A stretch of DNA of 64,000 nucleotides from Paenibacillus lentus (GCF_003931855.1 NZ_CP034248.1:558001-622000); one strand, 5' to 3'; counted from the stretch's first letter, positions 45,095 through 54,232 are shown. The notes: generated by a model from the letters alone, not told the origin. Numbers and translations are program-made.

Positions 45095-45979
45095 TTAACC
45101 CTTAACCGAACCAGCTGCGATCCCCTCTACGATCTTGTCGCTAAGGAATAAGAAGGTGATCAGGATCGGCAAAATACTAATCATGAGCGTAGCACCGATA
45201 GCCCCCCAATCCGTCGTATATTGACCGATAAAGTTCTGAACCCCGACCGTCAAGGTCTTATAAATATCAGAGCTGATGAACGTATTTACGAATATAAACT
45301 CATTCCAGTTATAAATCATGTTGATGATCGCCGTCGTTGCCAACACGGAGCTGGTCATTGGAAATACAATTTGCGCAAACATCCGGTTTACGGAGCAGCC
45401 ATCAATGACGGCGGCCTCCTCTACCTCCCGCGGCAGCGCATAGTAGAAGCCGAGCAAAATCATGATCGTAATCGGCATGTTAAACGCTACATAAGAGAAG
45501 ATCAATGATAACGGATGATCCGTTAAACCGATTTTGTTATATACGCTAAACAAAGGAATGAGCGTCGAGTGAACGGGAATCATCATCGCGACCATGAATA
45601 GACCCAGCACGAAGGAGCTTCCCTTCCACTTCATTCTCGTCACGGCATACGTGACCAAGCTCGCCAGGATGACCGTCAGCGCGGTTGCCAGCACAGTAAC
45701 CCATACACTGTTCAAAAAGTACACATTAATATTCCCCGCGCTCCATACTTTGGAATAGTTCGCCCATTTAGGATCCATCGGGAGCGAAAACGGCGGAAGA
45801 TTGAACACTTCCTGGTTATTTTTTAACGAGAAGAACAACAGCCATACGAGCGGCAGCACTTGAAGAACAGCCACAAGAATCAGAATGATATACAAAAGCC
45901 CATAGCCTAATTTACGTCCAAGGGCTGCCCCTGAGCTCGCCGGCCCGTTCTGAAGCTGTCCTGCGGTTCCAGATATCAT
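45095..45979 (-). CDS. Sugar ABC transporter permease (MalG/UgpE-like, CUT1)
   Basis: A 294-aa six-helix permease with the coupling EAA loop seen as PREVEEAAVIDGCSVNRMFAQI (about 185-206) and a C-terminal DKIVEGIAAGSVKG. It lies 14 bp after its partner permease and its start is behind AAGGAGGGACG. It completes the importer whose binding lipoprotein is encoded upstream; the context with GH43 xylosidase points to xylo-oligosaccharides. No ATPase is encoded here, so a shared MsmX-type subunit is expected. Confidence 0.93.
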   Translation of the reverse strand: MISGTAGQLQNGPASSGAALGRKLGYGLLYIILILVAVLQVLPLVWLLFFSLKNNQEVFNLPPFSLPMDPKWANYSKVWSAGNINVYFLNSVWVTVLATALTVILASLVTYAVTRMKWKGSSFVLGLFMVAMMIPVHSTLIPLFSVYNKIGLTDHPLSLIFSYVAFNMPITIMILLGFYYALPREVEEAAVIDGCSVNRMFAQIVFPMTSSVLATTAIINMIYNWNEFIFVNTFISSDIYKTLTVGVQNFIGQYTTDWGAIGATLMISILPILITFLFLSDKIVEGIAAGSVKG

Positions 45980-45992
45980 GAAGCGTCCCTCC

Positions 45993-46874
45993 TTAGGAAT
46001 ATTGAATGGTATCTTTCGTAGCCGTTAATTTGCGAATAACCCAAGTGATGACAAGACAAATGATGAGCAGGAAAAATCCGATTGCACTGCCGTATCCGAA
46101 ATCATGAGCCCGGAATGCTACACGATACATATACGAGGCCATAACCTCACTGGCGCCATTCGGTCCCCCGTCGGTCATGACGTAAATCAGGTCAAAATAC
46201 TTCAGCGACCCGACAACGGCCAGAACGATCGTCACCTTGATCACTTCCATCGCAAGCGGAAGCTTGATTTTCCAGGCGATTTGCAATGCATTGGCACCAT
46301 CGATCTTCGCCGCTTCCTCCAGGGAAGCCGGAATATTCTTCAGAGCTGCGTAGTAAATCAGAATATAGAAACCCGCATATTGCCACAGAATCGGAATGAA
46401 CAGTGCAGGCAATACCAATGATGTCTCTGCAAGCCATGCAGGAGGATTAGCAAAACCGATAGATTCCAAAAAGCTGTTTACGATCCCGTTGGTCGGATGG
46501 TAGATTTTCAGCCACAATTGCGCAATAGCTACCGACGATAACAGCATCGGAATAAGATAAATTTTGCGGAACAGGTTCGCCCCCTTGATACGGGTAGCAA
46601 GAACCATGGCTACAGCTAAATAAATCACAAGACTGAGCGTAGAGAACAAAGCCAGCAGAAGCGAGTGCCAAGCACTACTCCAGAATGCATCATCCTTCGC
46701 TAGAGCCAGATAATTTTCCATACCGATGAATTCCATGGCGCTGATGCCATTCCACTTGTTTAATCCATAAAAGCCGGTAAGTATAATCGGAATATATACG
46801 ACACCTAAAATGAGAAGCAGTGATGGCAGTACATAGAGTGCGATTACCTTTTTATTGGAGAGCACCTTATCCAC
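45993..46874 (-). CDS. Sugar ABC transporter permease (MalF/UgpA-like, CUT1)
   Basis: A 293-aa permease with six helices; the EAA loop reads PASLEEAAKIDGANALQIAWKI (about 181-202) and the segment YVMTDGGPNGASEVMASYMY is typical of UgpA. GTG start behind AGGAAAGGAGTC. It is the first of two permease genes, separated by 174 bp with two hairpins from the lipoprotein gene. It would form the channel with the downstream permease. Confidence 0.93.
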   Translation of the reverse strand: MDKVLSNKKVIALYVLPSLLLILGVVYIPIILTGFYGLNKWNGISAMEFIGMENYLALAKDDAFWSSAWHSLLLALFSTLSLVIYLAVAMVLATRIKGANLFRKIYLIPMLLSSVAIAQLWLKIYHPTNGIVNSFLESIGFANPPAWLAETSLVLPALFIPILWQYAGFYILIYYAALKNIPASLEEAAKIDGANALQIAWKIKLPLAMEVIKVTIVLAVVGSLKYFDLIYVMTDGGPNGASEVMASYMYRVAFRAHDFGYGSAIGFFLLIICLVITWVIRKLTATKDTIQYS

Positions 46875-46938
46875 GTTGTCCGACTCCTTTCCTCCATAGT
46901 CGTTTCTATTTTTCGCTAACTCGTTGCTTAGAAAAGAC

Positions 46939-47011
46939 TATCCGGCAATGCTGCCGGATAAGCCTCTTGAGCAATGACTGACACGGATTAAGCAAGCAGT
47001 CTCAGTCATTG
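46939..47011 (-). promoter_or_regulatory. Two intercistronic hairpins between binding protein and permease genes
   Basis: TATCCGGCA-ATGC-TGCCGGATA (46939-46960) and CAATGACTGA / TCAGTCATTG (46972-47011) form two stable stems without T tails. In importer operons such hairpins commonly protect or terminate part of the transcript so the binding protein is made in excess; that role is inferred. Confidence 0.6.
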
Positions 47012-47048
47012 TCCTCCTGTTAGCCAAATTACCTTTGAACTGTTAGCG

Positions 47049-48377
47049 TTATTGTCCTTTGGCAATCGCCGCATCATGCTCTTCGGAGAATTTCTCCGGT
47101 GTTGCCGCTTTGCCAAAGAGAGCCTGGATCATGTTAAGGTGCGTCTCTGCCGCATTCGCAGGCATTTGCACGTCTGCGAACAAAGTAATGCTGCTAGCTT
47201 GATTCATTTCGTTAAACAGATCGATATACAGTTGAGGAAGATCCAAGTTGGACGTATCTACCTTCGTAGCCGGGATAACCCCTGCGCCGGTTACGGATTG
47301 CTCACCCCATTTGGTGACGAAGTATTCCACGAATTTCTTAGCCTCATCCTTCACTTTGGAGTTCTCGCCCACGAACAGGCCAACGCCTGGCCCGCCAACC
47401 CAGCTGTTGATGTCGCCTTTGCCGCCTTCAATGGTCGGGAATTTAAAGAAACCAACGCTGTTACGAAACTCCAATGGAATTTCTTCATTTGTCGTGAAGT
47501 TCGGAAGGTCCCAGGAACCCATCATGTACATTGCTGCTTTTTCGTTCAAGAACTCGGACTTCGCCTCTTCATTGGACAAGCCATTGAAGCCTTTGACAAA
47601 TGCATTGCTGTCAACCAAAGCTTGAACTTCAGCCCCTGCCTTCAGCAATCCTTCGTCCTTGAAGGAAGCGGAGCCGCTAATTGCGTTAGCCAGTGTTTGT
47701 TGTCCCGCGATCCGGTCAGCCATATACATGTACCAGAGGGAGCCCGTCCAACGATCCTTGTTGCCCAGTGCAATCGGTGCCACACCGTTATCAGACAGCG
47801 CTTTCACAACTTGCTTAAATTGTTCGTATGTCTGTGGAACTTCAAGATTATATTTCTCAAAAATCGCTTTGTTGTAATACACCGGTGCGATATTAAATTC
47901 CAATGGAAGCGCATACGTATTTCCGTCAATATTATAGGCCTCCGTAGTTCCGGCAACAAACTTGCCGTTCAGCTCGCCGCTCAGCAGATCATCTACCGGA
48001 GCAAACAGATTGCCTTCCACATAAGGCTGCAAGAATCCCGCCGCCCAGGTTACGCCCACATCCGGCAGTTCGTTGGATGCGGAGAGTACTTTCAGCTTGT
48101 TCTTGTACTGCTCGTTATCCAGCACCTCTTGCTTGATTTTTACATTAGGGTTTTCGTTCTGATATTCAGTAATAATCTGGTTGACGATTTTGTTCTGACC
48201 AGCGGACACGCCTTCAGGCCATAGGTGCATGAAGCTAACTGTGACTTGGTCGCCGCCCTTGCCTTCCCCGCCTTGAGAGGTTCCGCCTCCGTTATTCCCC
48301 TTCGAGCCGCAGCCCCCTAAGATCAAAGCCAGACACAATGAAGTTAATAGCAGCATCGTCCATTTTTTCTTGAACAC
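47049..48377 (-). CDS. Extracellular sugar-binding lipoprotein (CUT1)
   Basis: A 442-aa family-1 solute-binding protein. The lipobox LGGC gives a lipidated Cys at about residue 23, followed by a Gly/Ser linker. The mature part includes SFMHLWPEG, IITEYQNENPNVKIKQEV and MYMMGSWDLPNF, typical for oligosaccharide-binding proteins. Start is GTG behind AAAGGGG. A cre-like site covers this start and another lies 24 bp upstream. It precedes the two permease genes. With the GH43 enzyme, xylo-oligosaccharides are the best guess for the ligand. Confidence 0.92.
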   Translation of the reverse strand: MFKKKWTMLLLTSLCLALILGGCGSKGNNGGGTSQGGEGKGGDQVTVSFMHLWPEGVSAGQNKIVNQIITEYQNENPNVKIKQEVLDNEQYKNKLKVLSASNELPDVGVTWAAGFLQPYVEGNLFAPVDDLLSGELNGKFVAGTTEAYNIDGNTYALPLEFNIAPVYYNKAIFEKYNLEVPQTYEQFKQVVKALSDNGVAPIALGNKDRWTGSLWYMYMADRIAGQQTLANAISGSASFKDEGLLKAGAEVQALVDSNAFVKGFNGLSNEEAKSEFLNEKAAMYMMGSWDLPNFTTNEEIPLEFRNSVGFFKFPTIEGGKGDINSWVGGPGVGLFVGENSKVKDEAKKFVEYFVTKWGEQSVTGAGVIPATKVDTSNLDLPQLYIDLFNEMNQASSITLFADVQMPANAAETHLNMIQALFGKAATPEKFSEEHDAAIAKGQ

Positions 48378-48414
48378 GTTTACAACCCCTTTTCTACGAA
48401 TGCTAGCGGTTACA
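48371..48414 (-). promoter_or_regulatory. Two cre-like sites before the sugar-binding protein gene
   Basis: On the minus strand TGTAACCGCTAGCA (48414-48401) and TGTAAACGTGTTCA (48384-48371) each match TGWAANCGNTNWCA at 13 of 14. The second covers the GTG start codon. A TACAAT -10 lies at 48434-48429. CcpA repression is inferred. Confidence 0.65.
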
Positions 48415-48486
48415 TTCCGCTTAATTAAATTGTATCAATGGTGGGATCATGCTGTAATGATAGAGGGATTGGGATTAATGCCACTA

Positions 48487-49275
48487 TTATTGGATGATCT
48501 CTGCCGAATCCTTCACGTTATTCCTGTACTGTCCAGGACTGACCTGCTCCAGCTCCCGGAAGACTTTAACGAAGTACCGTGCGGTCTGGTATCCGACCCT
48601 TTCAGCAATCTCGGCAATGGGAAGCATCGTCGTGGTAAGCAGTACCTTCGCCCGCTGGATTCTCTGCTTGGTCAAATATTCACTGAAGGTCAAGCCTGTC
48701 TGCTCCTTGAACAGAACGCTGAAATAACTGGCATTCATATGAAGATGATCGGCTAGATCGCGCATAGATACCGATTCATGCAAATGCTCGTCCAAATAAC
48801 GAATCGCTTCGCGGACCGGGGTACTATATGCACTCTCATGCTCCATCGTCTCCATCAGCTTGGGATCGACCAGCTTCTCCATCCGCTCGATCCGGTGGAT
48901 CTTCTCCTCCCGCTGGAGCGCGAGCTCGACAGCCTGAACAAGCTTGGCCTTATCCAGCGGCTTCAATAAATACTCGACCACGCCGAATTTCAACGCCTTT
49001 TGCGCATAGTCAAATTCCGGGTGACCGGAAATTACTATAACGACCGGTGGATTTTTCATATCCTCCAATCTCTCGATAAGATCAAGCCCGCCGATTTCGG
49101 GCATCCGGATATCGGTTACGAGCAGATTGGCCTCGTGCTCCTGCAGCCATACCAAAGCCTCCACGCCGCTGGACGCCGTCTCAATCCGGTAACGGCCAGA
49201 TGACCACGCCTCTAAAGTTTTGCGGACCCCTTCTCTTGTCCTCGGCTCATCATCTACGACAAGTATCGTTTTCAT
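48487..49275 (-). CDS. YesN-type response regulator with AraC domain
   Basis: A 262-aa regulator. The receiver (1-120) has VVDDEPR, the phospho-acceptor Asp in VTDIRMPE, VISGHPEFDYA and LLKPLDK. Two helix-turn-helix motifs (about 155-255) follow, with MRDLADHLHMNASYFSVLFKEQTG and VGYQTARYFVKVFRELEQVSPGQYR. Its start overlaps the kinase stop by 4 bp. It lies immediately upstream of the importer genes that it likely activates. It is much shorter than the 532-aa regulator at 8 kb because it lacks the long middle region. Confidence 0.92.
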   Translation of the reverse strand: MKTILVVDDEPRTREGVRKTLEAWSSGRYRIETASSGVEALVWLQEHEANLLVTDIRMPEIGGLDLIERLEDMKNPPVVIVISGHPEFDYAQKALKFGVVEYLLKPLDKAKLVQAVELALQREEKIHRIERMEKLVDPKLMETMEHESAYSTPVREAIRYLDEHLHESVSMRDLADHLHMNASYFSVLFKEQTGLTFSEYLTKQRIQRAKVLLTTTMLPIAEIAERVGYQTARYFVKVFRELEQVSPGQYRNNVKDSAEIIQ

Positions 49276-51026
49276 GGCTTCATCTCACTCCCATATTCAT
49301 TCGGAATTTCAAAGGCTATCGTCGTTCCATGCCCTTTCTCACTTCTAATTTCAAGCCCTTCTGCTTCAGCATCATAGCTCAGCCTTAGTCTTCTCTCCAC
49401 GTTGACCATCCCAATGCCATGGCCTTTCGTTGCACTTACATGCCCTTTTCTCATAACAGCATGCAAGGAACGCAGCTTCTCCTGATCCATTCCCGGCCCG
49501 TCATCCGCTACGGTAATCCGGGTAAATCCCGGCCTGCTGCTAGGCTCTACCCGCAGCATAACCGTGCCAGGGCCTACCCGCTGCTCCACGCCATGCAAGA
49601 TGGCATTCTCAACAAGCGGCTGGATCAGCAGCTTCGGTACGGGCACCTGGCGGCAAGCCTCGTCTACCTCAATGCGCCACGATAATCTGTCCACCATGCG
49701 CATCTCCATGATTTTCAAATACCTTTCTGCATGATCCAGCTCATCGCCGAGCGTCACCCATTCATCCTCATCCGTCTTATTAATGACATATCGGAATATG
49801 CCGGACATCGCCACAACGATTTGAGCCAGTTCTTCCTCCCCTTTATCTTCTAGCTCCCAATAGAACGCTTCCAGAGTATTAAAGAGAAAATGCGGATTAA
49901 TCTGAGACTGGAGCGCCTTCAGTTCCGTACGGCTCTGAATGATTTCCTTCTGGTAGACAACCTCAATTAGCTCGTTCAAATCGACGACCATTTGGTTGTA
50001 CGAATTGTTGAGTTCATTGATTTCCATCGTTCTTGACGTAATCGGACTTGGCTTCAACGTACCGAATCGAGCCCCCCGCATCGCCTTAATCAAATTCAGG
50101 ATAGGCCGCGTAATCATCGTGGATAGAATAAAGGTAAATATCAAAAAGAGCAATCCGCCAACCCCACCAGACACAAGAATATTCGTGCGCAGCACGCTAA
50201 TCCCCTCGGTTACATAATCCATGGGCGTCAATATAGCCAATGTCCAGCCCGTAGCCTCAGACTGGTTCTGAATTGCAATATACTCTTTGCCATCAATTGT
50301 GATGCTTTCGCCGACATGACTGAGCAGCATTCTGGAATCTGCCCCCGCAGGAAAATCGGAGAAAATGGTTTTCCCGCTTTTATCGAATAGTCCCATGGAT
50401 TCACGCATTTCGCTCTCCACCGTGGCATCCGTAAGTTCAAAATAGCTCTTTTCAATATGAACCATTAAGTACCCGGCGTGGGAAAAGGACTTATCGATTA
50501 GGCGAATGCTGCGAATCGCGATAACCCCATTTGGATTCTGTGGGTCCTGGCCAAACCATACCAGCCGGCCCATCTCCTCGTCCACCCGATCGATCCATTC
50601 GCTGGAGACGCGTTCGGTCAATCTAATGTCATCCAGCGGGAGCAGCCTTTGAAAATCCGCCGTGTATAATTCGAGCGAACGAATGCCTGTCGCATAAGCT
50701 TCGTATTTACGCACTTCCTGCTGAAGCCGTTGCCTGTCTTCAAAGCGGATTGGCTCCGTTGCCGTCTCTTCGGCTAGCAAGCGCTGGGTTGTCGCATTCA
50801 TTGCCACTTGGGCTGTCAGTGTATTAATTTGCTGCAATAGAGCATCCAGTTTTCCCGTCGCTTGAACCGCAGTTTGCTGAATATGCTTCTCGGCATTGTT
50901 ACGCAACAGAATCGAAACCTGGCCGAATGTAAAAAAGCTGACCAAAGCCAGCACGATGACCATCACCAGCATAAAGCCGATGAAAATTTGGTTACGCAAC
51001 GTATTTATCCGGTTAAACTTTGACAA
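49272..51026 (-). CDS. YesM-type sensor histidine kinase
   Basis: A 584-aa membrane kinase with helices at about 13-35 and 283-303 enclosing a sensor region, a HAMP segment (about 305-360), the His_kinase domain with QINPHFLFNTLE (phospho-His) and the HATPase domain with PLVENAILHGVE and VADDGPGMD. The partner regulator follows with a 4-bp overlap. It probably senses an extracytoplasmic xylo-oligosaccharide or its binding protein. The start is TTG or ATG-type near 51026 behind GAGGGATG. Confidence 0.9.
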   Translation of the reverse strand: MSKFNRINTLRNQIFIGFMLVMVIVLALVSFFTFGQVSILLRNNAEKHIQQTAVQATGKLDALLQQINTLTAQVAMNATTQRLLAEETATEPIRFEDRQRLQQEVRKYEAYATGIRSLELYTADFQRLLPLDDIRLTERVSSEWIDRVDEEMGRLVWFGQDPQNPNGVIAIRSIRLIDKSFSHAGYLMVHIEKSYFELTDATVESEMRESMGLFDKSGKTIFSDFPAGADSRMLLSHVGESITIDGKEYIAIQNQSEATGWTLAILTPMDYVTEGISVLRTNILVSGGVGGLLFLIFTFILSTMITRPILNLIKAMRGARFGTLKPSPITSRTMEINELNNSYNQMVVDLNELIEVVYQKEIIQSRTELKALQSQINPHFLFNTLEAFYWELEDKGEEELAQIVVAMSGIFRYVINKTDEDEWVTLGDELDHAERYLKIMEMRMVDRLSWRIEVDEACRQVPVPKLLIQPLVENAILHGVEQRVGPGTVMLRVEPSSRPGFTRITVADDGPGMDQEKLRSLHAVMRKGHVSATKGHGIGMVNVERRLRLSYDAEAEGLEIRSEKGHGTTIAFEIPNEYGSEMKP

Positions 51027-51136
51027 TGGCTACACATCCCTCGTCATAGCGTTGTAAAGATACTATATACCATTATCTAAATTTGCTGTTCGAAAAAGTC
51101 AAGCCTTCCCTTCTCAATTCAAAGTCCTGAAAACCC

Positions 51137-51176
51137 AAAAAAAAAGTTCCAGTCGTCATGGTTAGACAACGGAACT
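51137..51176 (-). terminator. Intrinsic terminator of the RDD gene
   Basis: AGTTCCGTTGTC-type stem pairing with GACTGGAACT (51145-51176), followed on the minus strand by nine T. Confidence 0.8.
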
Positions 51177-51202
51177 ATACTTGCCTCGAATTCCCACGCA
51201 TA

Positions 51203-52249
51203 TTAAGTAGTAAAATTATCAAAAGTGCTGATCACTGAATGCAGCTCTTGCTGATATTCCCTATATTTGGCAGCATCCGTCCATACAGTAATCCAGTGAT
51301 AGTACAACTTAGTCTCGATCGTAGTGACGATATAGGCCACCTTCATCCCGTTCACTTCCTGCTCGACGGCAAACTGATACGCGGGGTGTCCATTAATAAA
51401 GAGGGATCGAGGCTTGTAAATCGGCGAATGGGCAAGACCTGCAGCAAAGCTTTGTTCGGCGTATTTCTGATACTGCTCGAGTGTGCTTCCTCTCTTGAAG
51501 CGCTTCTTAGGCTCGGAGAATAACGCCAGATATTTATTCGAAAATCGATTGGATAATGAGATCTCCGCCTGATTGTCCAAATTAGGGTCGAAGAGCCAAT
51601 CCGGGCTCGTCGTGATTTTAAACTTTCCGTTATGACTGATATGTATCTTCTCATCACTATAGCTCGTTTCCTTGGAACGCCGCTCCCCTTCAGAAGGAGG
51701 ATTGACCCGGACAACCAAGGGTAGCATCATCGCCAGTAAAATCGGCATAACCGCAAAAGTTACAGCCACAGCTTCTCTGCCGCGATTTACTTTGTTCGAT
51801 GGCATCTGCCCCGCACTCACCACATAAGTACGGGCGGCTAAATCGCCAAGCCGCTGTCTCCGCTCCGTCATAACAATTCCTAAAGCAGCAGGCAGCCCGG
51901 CAAGCAGCAATGGATTACTGTCCATGACCCGGAATAGAGTACGGATAAATGCCTTAAGCAGTCCTGGAGCAGCCCCATCCTGATCGACCACTCGAATGCG
52001 CATCACCCATTTTCCAAACGTACTTCCTATTAAACCTTCAAGCAGCACATAATAAGATAATATAAGAACGACGATGCACAGATGAGCGGAAAATACCCCA
52101 CGGATGATTACCAACCTATCGATATCCAGCGCCGATCGGATTAATACTGCGAACAATAAATAATCAAGCAAAGTTGCCCCAATGCGCCTGAACAACATAA
52201 ATACAGGACGATTGGATGGCATATGTAAATCAACGTAATTTTGCTTCAA
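51203..52249 (-). CDS. RDD-family membrane protein with C-terminal extracytoplasmic domain
   Basis: A protein of about 348 aa. An RDD domain (about 15-145) has FRRIGATLLDYLL at its first helix with the Arg and Asp pair, and STFGKWVMRIRVVDQDG in the second half. A further helix (about 165-185) leads to an outer region of about 150 residues with FKITTSPDWLFD and ISTFDNF, resembling PsbP/DUF1795-like domains. The start at TTG 52249 is behind AAGGGG; GTG at 52261 is also possible. RDD proteins are poorly understood and some act as sodium/proton exchangers. Function here is unknown. Confidence 0.8.
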   Translation of the reverse strand: MKQNYVDLHMPSNRPVFMLFRRIGATLLDYLLFAVLIRSALDIDRLVIIRGVFSAHLCIVVLILSYYVLLEGLIGSTFGKWVMRIRVVDQDGAAPGLLKAFIRTLFRVMDSNPLLLAGLPAALGIVMTERRQRLGDLAARTYVVSAGQMPSNKVNRGREAVAVTFAVMPILLAMMLPLVVRVNPPSEGERRSKETSYSDEKIHISHNGKFKITTSPDWLFDPNLDNQAEISLSNRFSNKYLALFSEPKKRFKRGSTLEQYQKYAEQSFAAGLAHSPIYKPRSLFINGHPAYQFAVEQEVNGMKVAYIVTTIETKLYYHWITVWTDAAKYREYQQELHSVISTFDNFTT

Positions 52250-52349
52250 GGATATCCACACCCCTTACTGCCCTTTCCGTATATTCCCATCTGAGAACAT
52301 CCAAAGTATATGATATCCCGAATCTTTCTGCAAATTGCTTACTTCTTAG

Positions 52350-52586
52350 TTAAGTCCAAGCCCAAAAAAAACCGTCACGATCCCATGCTACTCTCCCGCC
52401 ATGCAGCTTCCGAAAGGCCTTTTTTACCTCCTTAGAGAGGGACGGATTTCCGTTATCATTGACAAAAACATGCTCTTCCCCAAAGTGCTGCCTAACATGG
52501 GCAATAGCCTCTTCTTGCCGAAGCATCCCTTTGAACTTAATCTCCTGTACCATCCACTCTGCAACATGATCTGCTGAATACATCAC
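52350..52586 (-). CDS. Small conserved protein, DUF6953-like
   Basis: A 78-aa cytoplasmic protein. The pattern HVAEWMVQEIKFKGMLRQEEA, FGEEHVFVNDNGNPSLSKEV and AFRKLHGGRVAWDRDGFFW matches a small firmicute family that I know as DUF6953; I am moderately sure of that name. The tryptophan-rich C-terminus is part of the pattern. The ATG is preceded by TGGGGGCAAAG. It appears monocistronic; function unknown. Confidence 0.7.
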   Translation of the reverse strand: MMYSADHVAEWMVQEIKFKGMLRQEEAIAHVRQHFGEEHVFVNDNGNPSLSKEVKKAFRKLHGGRVAWDRDGFFWAWT

Positions 52587-52633
52587 TTTGCCCCCAACTA
52601 AAGTTTTGAGTATAGTGTATCACAACCAGCCAA

Positions 52634-52653
52634 GGCGCCCCTCACGGGACGCC
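52634..52653 (-). terminator. Hairpin after the 57-aa membrane protein gene
   Basis: GGCGTCCC-GTGA-GGGGCGCC on the minus strand. The downstream sequence lacks a T run, so termination is uncertain. Confidence 0.4.
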
Positions 52654-52690
52654 CTGCACCTATTTAACTATTAATATTACATGACTACCA

Positions 52691-52864
52691 TCAAGATTTA
52701 CGCGTCAGCAAGGCACCGATGCCCATGATCACGCCTAATCCTGCAGCACTGAGCAGGCTAATTAGCGAATCACCGGATTTGGTCGCCATATAAATCGTTC
52801 CATTGATAAATATGGAGACTAGGCATAGATAAAAGATCCACTTCATTATTTGATGCTTGCGCAT
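52691..52864 (-). CDS. 57-aa two-helix membrane protein after the MFS gene
   Basis: A short frame, MRKHQIMKWIFYLCLVSIFI at the start and ending GALLTRKS. Two hydrophobic segments (about 8-26 and 34-53) separated by NGTIYMATKSGDS suggest a hairpin in the membrane. A strong GGAGGAG site lies 8 bases before the ATG and 22 bp after the MFS stop, so it is probably co-transcribed with that exporter. The base and codon use are like the neighbours. A small regulatory or accessory subunit is possible; no family is recognised. Confidence 0.7.
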   Translation of the reverse strand: MRKHQIMKWIFYLCLVSIFINGTIYMATKSGDSLISLLSAAGLGVIMGIGALLTRKS

Positions 52865-52885
52865 GGTCGATGCTCCTCCTCTCGC

Positions 52886-54202
52886 TTAATCTTCTGTATG
52901 AATCGAGACCTCCGCAGGGGGCGAATGCAGAGCTTTTACGCTTAGTAGGACGATAAGCAAAAATCCCCCAGCCATCATGCCCGCAGTCCTCAAAATTTCT
53001 GAAATGCTCCACCCACTGCCTAGCAGCAACGGAACCAGCCCTGTTGACAGAGGGTACAGCCCCGTTGAAGCGATGGTAAATACGCTCATGCCGCGGCCTA
53101 GTTTATCCTGTTCCAAGCTGAGCTGAAATACCGTCAGCAGCAGCATATTGGCATAAGCCGAGATCATCCCCGCACAACCGCTGATGATAACGGCATGCCA
53201 TAATTGATCAATCCAGCCCAGACCGACAATACCCAGACATAACAAAATAAATGCCGCATAAGCCCGCAGCGTTACATTTCCCTTCGGCCGAAACACGACG
53301 AGCATCAAGCCACCAAGAACGCTCCCGGCCGCAAAGGATACCTGCAGGTAGGTCAAATCCATGGCTGTACCCTGAAACACCTCTTTGACTAGAGTTGGGA
53401 ATGCTATGCTCACCGGACCGGAAATAAAGAAGCTGGCAATACCCACAGTAACTATAATGGACACTTTAAAGGGATCTCGGCTTATATAACGAAAGCCCTC
53501 ACCCATTTCCAGCAACATCGAGTCCCGGCGATCTGCTTGCCTTTGTCTTGGTTCGCGAACCAGGAACAGACATATTGCTCCGAGCAGCAATAAAAGGCCA
53601 AGCAGGAGAAAAGATAGCTGAAACGACCCAAACGTGAGAATAAGTCCAGCGACAGCAGGTCCAGCAAACATTCCTAGCTGCTGAATAATGACATTTAAGC
53701 TATTCGCTGTCCCGAGCTGCTCTGGAGCTACAAGGGTCGGGATAATCGAAGACGATGCCGGCCAATAAAACGCCTCCAGAATACCAAAGACTGCAGCAAA
53801 AACAAGCAGCACACCAAAAGTGAGTAGACCTTGCGCAAATAGAACCGCCATACTAACCAGCAGAAGGAAGCGTATAAAATCGGAAAAAAACATAATTTTC
53901 GTCTTGGAGAATCGATCCGACAATACGCCGCCTACAGTCATGAGGATTACGCGCGGAATAGCTGTCACCATCAGAACGATACCAAGCATCGTCGGCATAT
54001 GAAGATAGTCAACAACGTACCAGCTCTCAATCAACATATACATCGGTGTCGTCAGACTTGTAAATATCATGGAGGCCATAAAGAACATGAATGTTCGATT
54101 GCGCATCAACGAGCCTTTGGCCGATTCACTCAACTGATGAATAGTAAACACCCCTCTCATGACTTCATCATAAAGAGGGGTGTTATCATTTTTCTTACTC
54201 AT
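52886..54202 (-). CDS. Major facilitator superfamily transporter
   Basis: A 438-aa protein with about 12 helices. The loop between helices 2 and 3 has GGVLSDRFSKTK, a form of the MFS motif A, and IIPTLVAPEQLGTANSLN is typical of the MFS_3/enterobactin exporter-like group. It follows alanine dehydrogenase by 30 bp on the same strand, so the two could be co-transcribed. The substrate is unknown. Its first codons lie in a strong hairpin (54147-54184). Confidence 0.85.
   Translation of the reverse strand: MSKKNDNTPLYDEVMRGVFTIHQLSESAKGSLMRNRTFMFFMASMIFTSLTTPMYMLIESWYVVDYLHMPTMLGIVLMVTAIPRVILMTVGGVLSDRFSKTKIMFFSDFIRFLLLVSMAVLFAQGLLTFGVLLVFAAVFGILEAFYWPASSSIIPTLVAPEQLGTANSLNVIIQQLGMFAGPAVAGLILTFGSFQLSFLLLGLLLLLGAICLFLVREPRQRQADRRDSMLLEMGEGFRYISRDPFKVSIIVTVGIASFFISGPVSIAFPTLVKEVFQGTAMDLTYLQVSFAAGSVLGGLMLVVFRPKGNVTLRAYAAFILLCLGIVGLGWIDQLWHAVIISGCAGMISAYANMLLLTVFQLSLEQDKLGRGMSVFTIASTGLYPLSTGLVPLLLGSGWSISEILRTAGMMAGGFLLIVLLSVKALHSPPAEVSIHTED
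54147..54184. other. Hairpin inside the 5' end of the MFS gene
   Basis: AACACCCCTC pairs with GAGGGGTGTT around an 18-nt loop. On the minus strand it begins 18 nt after the start codon; on the plus strand it is followed by ATCATTTTTCTT. It may lower translation or act as a plus-strand terminator. Confidence 0.6.
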
Positions 54203-54232
54203 TTCTTACATAAATCTTAAGTTGTTACAACC

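Noticed and set aside
47052-48224. 390-codon plus-strand frame opposite the second sugar-binding protein
   Set aside because: Composition and motifs belong to the minus-strand gene; the frame is a mirror of its codon use.
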